Below, in pieces: positions 7,521 to 11,975 of a DNA stretch of 11,975 nucleotides (position 1 is its first letter; each line of letters starts with the position of its first letter). The position numbers were made by a program, and so were the translations under genes. The notes below the pieces were generated by a model, which saw only the letters and a list, made by a program, of their open reading frames with translations, did not search any database and was not told the DNA's origin. The stretch is taken from contig JAIFNF010000108.1 in assembly GCA_020047885.1 (NCBI GenBank), positions 1 to 11,975 on the forward strand, in the 5' to 3' direction. The DNA comes from Gammaproteobacteria bacterium. GTDB taxonomy: Bacteria > Pseudomonadota > Gammaproteobacteria > Competibacterales > Competibacteraceae.

Positions 7521-7597
7521 ATTAGCCACGGAATGACACAGAATGACACTGAAAAGAAAGAATTTTCCGTGTTTATCCGTGTTTATCCGTGGCTAAT
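7521..7597. repeat. long imperfect hairpin of tandem 10-mers, probable dispersed intergenic repeat
   Basis: The outer arms ATTAGCCACGGA (7521-7532) and TCCGTGGCTAAT (7586-7597) are perfect 12-bp inverted repeats. Inside, the left arm holds two near-identical 10-mers (GAATGACACA and GAATGACACT, 7531-7550) and the right arm two identical ones (GTTTATCCGT, 7571-7590). The pairing therefore continues imperfectly toward a centre near 7559. From memory, TTAGCCACGGA-type hairpins recur between genes in many environmental bacteria. Here it sits between the 3' ends of two convergent genes and could act as a bidirectional terminator or mRNA stabiliser. Nothing else was recognised in the remaining non-coding bases 7369-7640. 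Confidence 0.7.
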
Positions 7598-7640
7598 CTC
7601 TGGAATCAGGATCGACACCCGGTATAGTCTTTATGAGAAA

Positions 7641-8744
7641 TCACCTCAGACCAATCAACCGCTGGCGGACTGTATCGCTGTACCAGTCGGTTCCCAGGCG
7701 CTGATCCTGTTCTTCAGCCCATGGCAGGGCGTCGCGATAGCACCGTTCTGCCTCGCTGAATCTGTCTTCCAAGGAACCCGCCGCCGCCAGCGCAACGGGT
7801 TCCGCTATTTCGCCATAATCGTCATCAACCGCCGGCAATCCCCGCGCGGCGCGCACCCGGCTGATCGCCAGATCGCCCAAACCGAGCGCCGTCTCGAAGC
7901 TGGCCGGATGCAGGGGTTCGTGGCGTAATCCGGTATCGATCCGATCCCAGTCGCCCATCAGCGCCAACACCCGCAACGCCTCAAGCCGTGCGCTGTCATC
8001 ACCGGGTTGGCCCTTCCCGGCTCGCCCGGCCCAAAACGCTCGCGCCTGCTCAACCGGTGCCTGATCCACGTTGCTTGCCGCCGCCTGATCGACGCGTTGC
8101 GCTCGCCAGGTGAGCCACTGCGCCCGCATCACCAGTTGTCGCTCCAGCGTCGAATTGGGCCGCAGTTCGCACAACTGGCGGGTGAAGCTTTCCAGTTCCG
8201 GCCGTTCGTGACGGCGAAAAGCGGTGCGGCACAACGCCCACAAATAGGTCGCGGGCGTCAGCCGGGGATGAGTATCCCGCCGTCCCGCCCAGGCACGCGC
8301 CTGCCCATCCCAGGCCGTGGCAAAATCACCCCGCCGAAAGGCCAGTTCACCCTCCAGGAAATCCAGCAACGTTGACCACGGCTGACGCGATTCCGCCAGT
8401 TCCCGCCGGCCCTGCGCCAGCAACGCCCAGCAGAAATCGGCGGATTTGCGGTCCAGGCTGATGTGCAGAAGGGTGGTCAGGGCGCTAAAGCGATCGCCGG
8501 GATCGATGGCGGGCGCATTCAGCGCCTGGAGCAACGCGGCCAGCGCCAGATCATCATCGCCGGCTTGCCGCAGACTGTAGCCTTCCCAGAGCAACGCCCG
8601 CGCCCGTTCGCTGGCCAGTCCCAACGTTTCCGCCAGTTCCACAGCCTTCCGTTCCCACTGCGCTGCTTGCGCGTAATCACCCAGTCGCCGCGACTGGGCA
8701 GCTCGTTCCCGTAAGTGGGTCAGCGACGGACGATCAAGGTTCAT
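7641..8744 (-). CDS. TPR-repeat protein coupled to the Hsp90-like gene
   Basis: A soluble 367-residue protein without signal peptide or membrane segment, so cytoplasmic. It is alpha-helical and Ala/Leu/Arg-rich with TPR-like pairs: about 13-40 (GDYAQAAQWERKAVELAE), 43-73 (GYSLRQAGDDDLALAALLQAL) and, near the C-terminus, SEAERCYRDALPWAEEQ. The middle is more divergent and may contain further degenerate repeats. No catalytic motif was seen. The ATG at 8744 overlaps the end of the Hsp90-like gene by 11 bases and has no good ribosome site (a GGAG is about 15 bases away), so translation is probably coupled to that gene. TPR proteins are the classical co-chaperone partners of eukaryotic Hsp90, which makes a physical partnership a reasonable but unproven inference. 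The exact family name is not recognised. Confidence 0.85.
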   Translation of the reverse strand: MNLDRPSLTHLRERAAQSRRLGDYAQAAQWERKAVELAETLGLASERARALLWEGYSLRQAGDDDLALAALLQALNAPAIDPGDRFSALTTLLHISLDRKSADFCWALLAQGRRELAESRQPWSTLLDFLEGELAFRRGDFATAWDGQARAWAGRRDTHPRLTPATYLWALCRTAFRRHERPELESFTRQLCELRPNSTLERQLVMRAQWLTWRAQRVDQAAASNVDQAPVEQARAFWAGRAGKGQPGDDSARLEALRVLALMGDWDRIDTGLRHEPLHPASFETALGLGDLAISRVRAARGLPAVDDDYGEIAEPVALAAAGSLEDRFSEAERCYRDALPWAEEQDQRLGTDWYSDTVRQRLIGLR

Positions 8745-10590
8745 GGCGGGTTTGCAACTCCAGATGGGACGCCAGCAATGCTTGCAAATCCGCGTGAAAA
8801 TGGCGGGCAGCGGCGGGCGTCAGGCGATGCCGGGCATTGAGCAGAGCGCTGTAGTACAACCCGGTCAGCACTGGCCGATAACGCGGATGGTCGGGATCGG
8901 GCAATTCGCCCAGGCGCTGCACCAGCGGATGCCGGGCGTTCAGCAACAGATCCAGCGGTTGACGCCGGAGCCGGTCGCGCACCTCACCAGCCAGTTCCGC
9001 CAACTCATTCACCAGCAGCGACTTTTCCAGCATCTGTTCCATCTGGTCAAACGCGGTCAGCCGCTGACCGGACAGCACCACCGCACTCAGACTAGCCGGC
9101 TGAAATTGCCGGATTTGCGTCCGTGCTGGCGCTTCCGCCGCCGCCAGCGCTCGATCCACCGCCCGCAGCAACGGGGCATAGCCAAGCTGTGTCGCGGCAT
9201 CCAGCGGGGGGTACAACGCCGAGTCGTCGAGGCGATCCAGCGGTTTGAGTTCAACCTGCTCGGGATGCTGGCTGATGTAGCGGCGCAACAGCGTTTCATC
9301 AAACGCGCCGCCCGCATTGATACCGATCACGCCATGCGCCTCACAAAGCGGGTAGAACTGGTTGGCGTCGGCGGCATGGGTGAAGAAATACACCGGCCGT
9401 TTGCCATTCGCGCCGGGCGTCTGGCGGGCGAGATAGTCGGGCAGGGTGAGTTGCCCCTGACTGGTGGCGAAAGGCAGGTCGTGGAGCACCGCCGCGCCGA
9501 ACGTCTCATGCTGCGCCGCCATGCCTTTGAGCGCGTCCTGATGCCAGTCGCACAGCCGCAGAAACCGGGGCCGGTCATGCGCCGCCAGATCCAGCAATGC
9601 CGCGACGATGGCCTGCCCCAAGGCGTCACGCAAAGCGTGATAGGTCTGATCCCGCTGCACATTGTCGCGGGCGGCGGTCGGCTGCAAATCCACACAGTCC
9701 ACCATGCCGCGCACGAACGGTGCCCACTCCGGCAGCAGTTCAGGATCGTTCAGGCGAATACCCATCCGCGCCTGGAACAGGTCCACGACCCCACCCGCCT
9801 GCCGACCCGGTGCATAGCGGGCCGGGACGTACAAACCGCCCAGCGTCCGGGGATAGGGCAGGTCGATGGGTATCACCAGCAACGGCGCGTCGGCGTACCG
9901 CTGGCTCAGAAAAGCGGTGAGTAACCGGTGGCGTTCCGCCGGATCAGACCAACCCGGTTCATGCCAGGGCGCGTTGACCGCGTTGATTGGCCCGACCCCG
10001 TTGAGCAGGATTGGAAACGGCAACAGATCGGCATAGCGCCGCACGGTCTGGCGCAGGCGCTGACCGTCGAGAAAGGCGGTCTGGTGAGGCGCAAGCGTGA
10101 CCACGACCCGCGTTCCCGGCGGTTGCGTATTCGCGGGCAAAGCGGTCAGGTCATAGTCTTCGCCGCCGTAATTCGTCCAGCGCCAGGTTTGCGCGCCGCC
10201 CGGTTTGCGGGTATAGACGTCGATGCGTTCGGCGACGACGAAGGCGGACAGTAAGCCAATACCGAACTGGCCGATGGTGGACACCGCCACCTCACGGGAA
10301 GCCAGTTCCTGAGCGCGGCTGCCGGTGCCGGTACTGCCGATGACGCTCAGAAACTCCTCAATGTCGCGCTGATCCATGCCGGTGCCGTTATCGGTGAAAC
10401 TCAAGGTGCGGGCGCGGTCGTCCACATCGATAAGAATCTCGCCGGCCTGTTCACTGTCAGCGACCCGGCGCAATTGAATACTGTCATGGGCGTTCTGCAA
10501 CAATTCGCGGATAAAGACATCCGGCTCCGGGTACAGGCTTTTCGCCAGCACTTGGACCAGACCCTGAAAGCTGGCACGCATTTTCGGCAT
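8734..10590 (-). CDS. Hsp90/HtpG-family chaperone ATPase
   Basis: A 618-residue cytoplasmic GHKL ATPase, close to the length of E. coli HtpG (624). The N-terminal ATP site is intact: ELLQNAHDS (catalytic Glu29, Asn33), DNGTGM (Asp67) and GQFGIGLLSAF (107-117). The middle domain keeps the Hsp90 catalytic-loop arginine in TAARDN (Arg308, matching LNVSRE in HtpG). The end (LLLNARHPLVQRL and the helices after it) aligns with the HtpG dimerisation domain. The whole Hsp90 architecture is therefore present, which rules out MutL, gyrase or a histidine kinase. It is divergent from housekeeping HtpG: several motifs differ, and the C-terminus (TRHEP) has no MEEVD. The ATG at 10590 has a strong GAGGAG site 5 bases upstream. 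It lies 56 bases after the methyltransferase and overlaps the TPR gene, implying one operon. A second, ordinary htpG may exist elsewhere, so no symbol is given. Confidence 0.92.
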   Translation of the reverse strand: MPKMRASFQGLVQVLAKSLYPEPDVFIRELLQNAHDSIQLRRVADSEQAGEILIDVDDRARTLSFTDNGTGMDQRDIEEFLSVIGSTGTGSRAQELASREVAVSTIGQFGIGLLSAFVVAERIDVYTRKPGGAQTWRWTNYGGEDYDLTALPANTQPPGTRVVVTLAPHQTAFLDGQRLRQTVRRYADLLPFPILLNGVGPINAVNAPWHEPGWSDPAERHRLLTAFLSQRYADAPLLVIPIDLPYPRTLGGLYVPARYAPGRQAGGVVDLFQARMGIRLNDPELLPEWAPFVRGMVDCVDLQPTAARDNVQRDQTYHALRDALGQAIVAALLDLAAHDRPRFLRLCDWHQDALKGMAAQHETFGAAVLHDLPFATSQGQLTLPDYLARQTPGANGKRPVYFFTHAADANQFYPLCEAHGVIGINAGGAFDETLLRRYISQHPEQVELKPLDRLDDSALYPPLDAATQLGYAPLLRAVDRALAAAEAPARTQIRQFQPASLSAVVLSGQRLTAFDQMEQMLEKSLLVNELAELAGEVRDRLRRQPLDLLLNARHPLVQRLGELPDPDHPRYRPVLTGLYYSALLNARHRLTPAAARHFHADLQALLASHLELQTRHEP

Positions 10591-10595
10591 GGGGA

Positions 10596-10601
10596 CTCCT
10601 C
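10596..10601 (-). promoter_or_regulatory. ribosome binding site of the Hsp90-like gene
   Basis: Minus-strand GAGGAG ends 5 bases before the ATG at 10590. It favours this start over the internal Met4 and indicates independent, efficient initiation within the operon. Confidence 0.7.
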
Positions 10602-10646
10602 AGCAATGCTTTTTGTACGGACGGTCAGGCTCTCACCAGGGCAAAG

Positions 10647-11975
10647 TCATCGGGTTCGCTCCTGATTCAGCGTCAGCAGTCGGCGCAATATTTCGTCATC
10701 GTTCAAGTCGGCAGGCCAGCCGTAAGTGGCAGCAACCGCTGCATCCAGGGTGCGATGGGCATGATCCAGCCAGGCCGGGCGCTGGTTGTAGAGGTTGGTC
10801 AGGGTGCGCTTTTTGAGTTCCGCTGCATGTTCCGGTTTAGGAATCAGGCGGTCGGGGTAGCCCGGCACGATTTCGGGAACCCGATCCACCCATTGCGGGG
10901 GATTCAGCCAGTTCTCGCGCAACTCGTTCAGCGTGCGAGCGGCGTCGGCAATGGCCTGGACGCGGGGATCGTCGGCGTATTCACTCGCCGGGATGTTCGG
11001 GGTCAGGCCGGATGGGAACGGGAAGGTCTCGAAGCAGGTGGTCGGGGTGTAGCGAGGACGATCCTCAAGACTCGTGCCGAGGCGCAATGCCCACAATTCG
11101 TGGAAGCGGGAATGCAGGATGCCGAAGGTGGTGTCGTCGGAACGGGCGAAGACCACAATCTGGCAGTCTGGTAACACTGCACCATCTATCCATGCAAACA
11201 AACGATACTTCGCGACACGGGGCGTAGCGATATAGCGAGACAGGGGCGACAACGCGGCGCGCATGGCGGAAAGCGTGCGGGCGTGTAACCACCAAAGCCG
11301 CCGCTCTTGCAAATTTCTGACTTGATCTCGCGCTGGTTTCACCTCCCGTAACACATGCGCGAAGGGCAGTTCAAAACATGCCGCTGTTACCTCGGGCATG
11401 TCCATGCCGAAATCGACGATCCACATATCTGAAGGCCGACGGGTAATATCCATACCGTTTATCCACGGTTTCAATACTTCCTGGTTGCTGCGTCCATGAG
11501 GATTGGGCGATGGTAACCAAGAGCGCGCCTGTTTGCCGGGAACGTCAAAGCGACCTTTTTTGGACGTACCGATGAATGACACTCTGGCGTTTTCCGGCAA
11601 CATTCGAGCATCGGTCAAATCCACACCACTGGCGGAATCCAGCATCTGGCCGGTCAAATCGGCATGAATTGCCGTCACCGGCTGACCATCAAGCATTACG
11701 CCCTCCATCTTCTGCCCAAAGCCCACCAGCGACACTCTGACCGCCGCGCCTTCATTCACCCACGGTTCATCCGACCAAGCATGGAAGATCGCACCGGTCT
11801 CCCTGATGCGCTCCAGAACTTTGCGGTTTTGCCCGCCACGGATGGAATTCGTCGCCACCAGTCCGGCTCGTTGCGCCTGACCAGCTTCAATCTGCGCTCG
11901 CGCTTTTTCGAACCAGTAGCACACCAGATCCGCGCCGCCCGGAACCCGGCCCTGATAGACCCGGCGCAATAATCC
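10647..11975 (-). CDS. MmeI-like DNA methyltransferase / type IIL-style R-M enzyme, C-terminal part
   Basis: The frame is open to the right edge, so the N-terminus is missing; 442 residues are visible. The start (RVPGGADLVCYWFEKA, then AGLVATNSIRGGQNRKVLERI-like sequence) is the stretch that follows the NPPF/NPPY catalytic motif IV in COG1002-type adenine methyltransferases, so the catalytic motif should lie just outside. Residues about 165-322 resemble the MmeI target-recognition domain, ending in the family signature FGILHSRFHELWALRLG then TPTTCFETFPFP. The C-terminal helices end in TYGWPADLNDDEILRRLL, also typical. Members methylate adenine in a specific site; some carry an N-terminal nuclease, which cannot be judged here. 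The gene ends 56 bases before the Hsp90-like gene on the same strand. It could also be the methylase of a larger defence system such as class 1 DISARM. Confidence 0.88.
   Translation of the reverse strand, partial: GLLRRVYQGRVPGGADLVCYWFEKARAQIEAGQAQRAGLVATNSIRGGQNRKVLERIRETGAIFHAWSDEPWVNEGAAVRVSLVGFGQKMEGVMLDGQPVTAIHADLTGQMLDSASGVDLTDARMLPENARVSFIGTSKKGRFDVPGKQARSWLPSPNPHGRSNQEVLKPWINGMDITRRPSDMWIVDFGMDMPEVTAACFELPFAHVLREVKPARDQVRNLQERRLWWLHARTLSAMRAALSPLSRYIATPRVAKYRLFAWIDGAVLPDCQIVVFARSDDTTFGILHSRFHELWALRLGTSLEDRPRYTPTTCFETFPFPSGLTPNIPASEYADDPRVQAIADAARTLNELRENWLNPPQWVDRVPEIVPGYPDRLIPKPEHAAELKKRTLTNLYNQRPAWLDHAHRTLDAAVAATYGWPADLNDDEILRRLLTLNQERTR

Noticed and set aside
7531..7590. CRISPR-like short repeats
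   Set aside because: The units are 10 bases, adjacent, without spacers, and part of one hairpin.
7437..7928. 163-residue plus-strand open frame across the hairpin
   Set aside because: It runs through a non-coding repeat and then antisense into the TPR gene; no domain and no ribosome site.
8743..9924. 393-residue plus-strand open frame
   Set aside because: Antisense to the Hsp90-like gene; Gln/Arg/His-rich with no domain.
8734..10590. Reading the GHKL ATPase as MutL, MORC or a topoisomerase subunit
   Set aside because: The middle-domain catalytic loop (TAARDN) and the C-terminal dimerisation segment match Hsp90/HtpG.

Overview
The window reads as high-GC proteobacterial chromosome, most probably from a gammaproteobacterium. 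The signs are Gram-negative envelope proteins (a patatin with an outer-membrane barrel, an MscS channel with a periplasmic domain, a lipoprotein sulfatase) and the general style of the proteins. I cannot name a genus. No rRNA, tRNA, CRISPR array or intact insertion sequence was seen. Both ends of the window cut genes.

Left part (1-5151). The window opens inside a plus-strand gene with HEAT and TPR repeats, of the type found behind multihaem cytochrome c domains. Its last TPR is abruptly replaced by about 17 unrelated residues. A convergent minus-strand gene follows: a secreted lipoprotein sulfatase with an unusual active-site motif (CTTSR), two cysteine-rich segments and a dockerin-like tail. 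It shares a 116-base intergenic region with a divergent plus-strand MscS-family mechanosensitive channel. By eye the sulfatase and channel genes are less GC-rich than the genes around them.

Middle (5152-7640). A plus-strand patatin-like phospholipase carries a POTRA domain and a C-terminal 16-strand-type barrel (type Vd secretion, PlpD-like). It ends in a 272-base non-coding stretch that holds a small GC hairpin and a large imperfect hairpin made of tandem 10-mers, which looks like a copy of a dispersed intergenic repeat.

Right part (7641-11975). Three minus-strand genes appear to form one operon, read right to left: the C-terminal half of an MmeI-like (COG1002-type) DNA methyltransferase or R-M enzyme; a complete, divergent Hsp90/HtpG-like chaperone ATPase; and a TPR protein whose start overlaps the Hsp90 stop by 11 bases. 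A DNA-modification enzyme with an Hsp90 and a coupled TPR partner is the most interesting arrangement here. It could be an accessory or defence-type module, but its other genes, if any, lie beyond the right edge.
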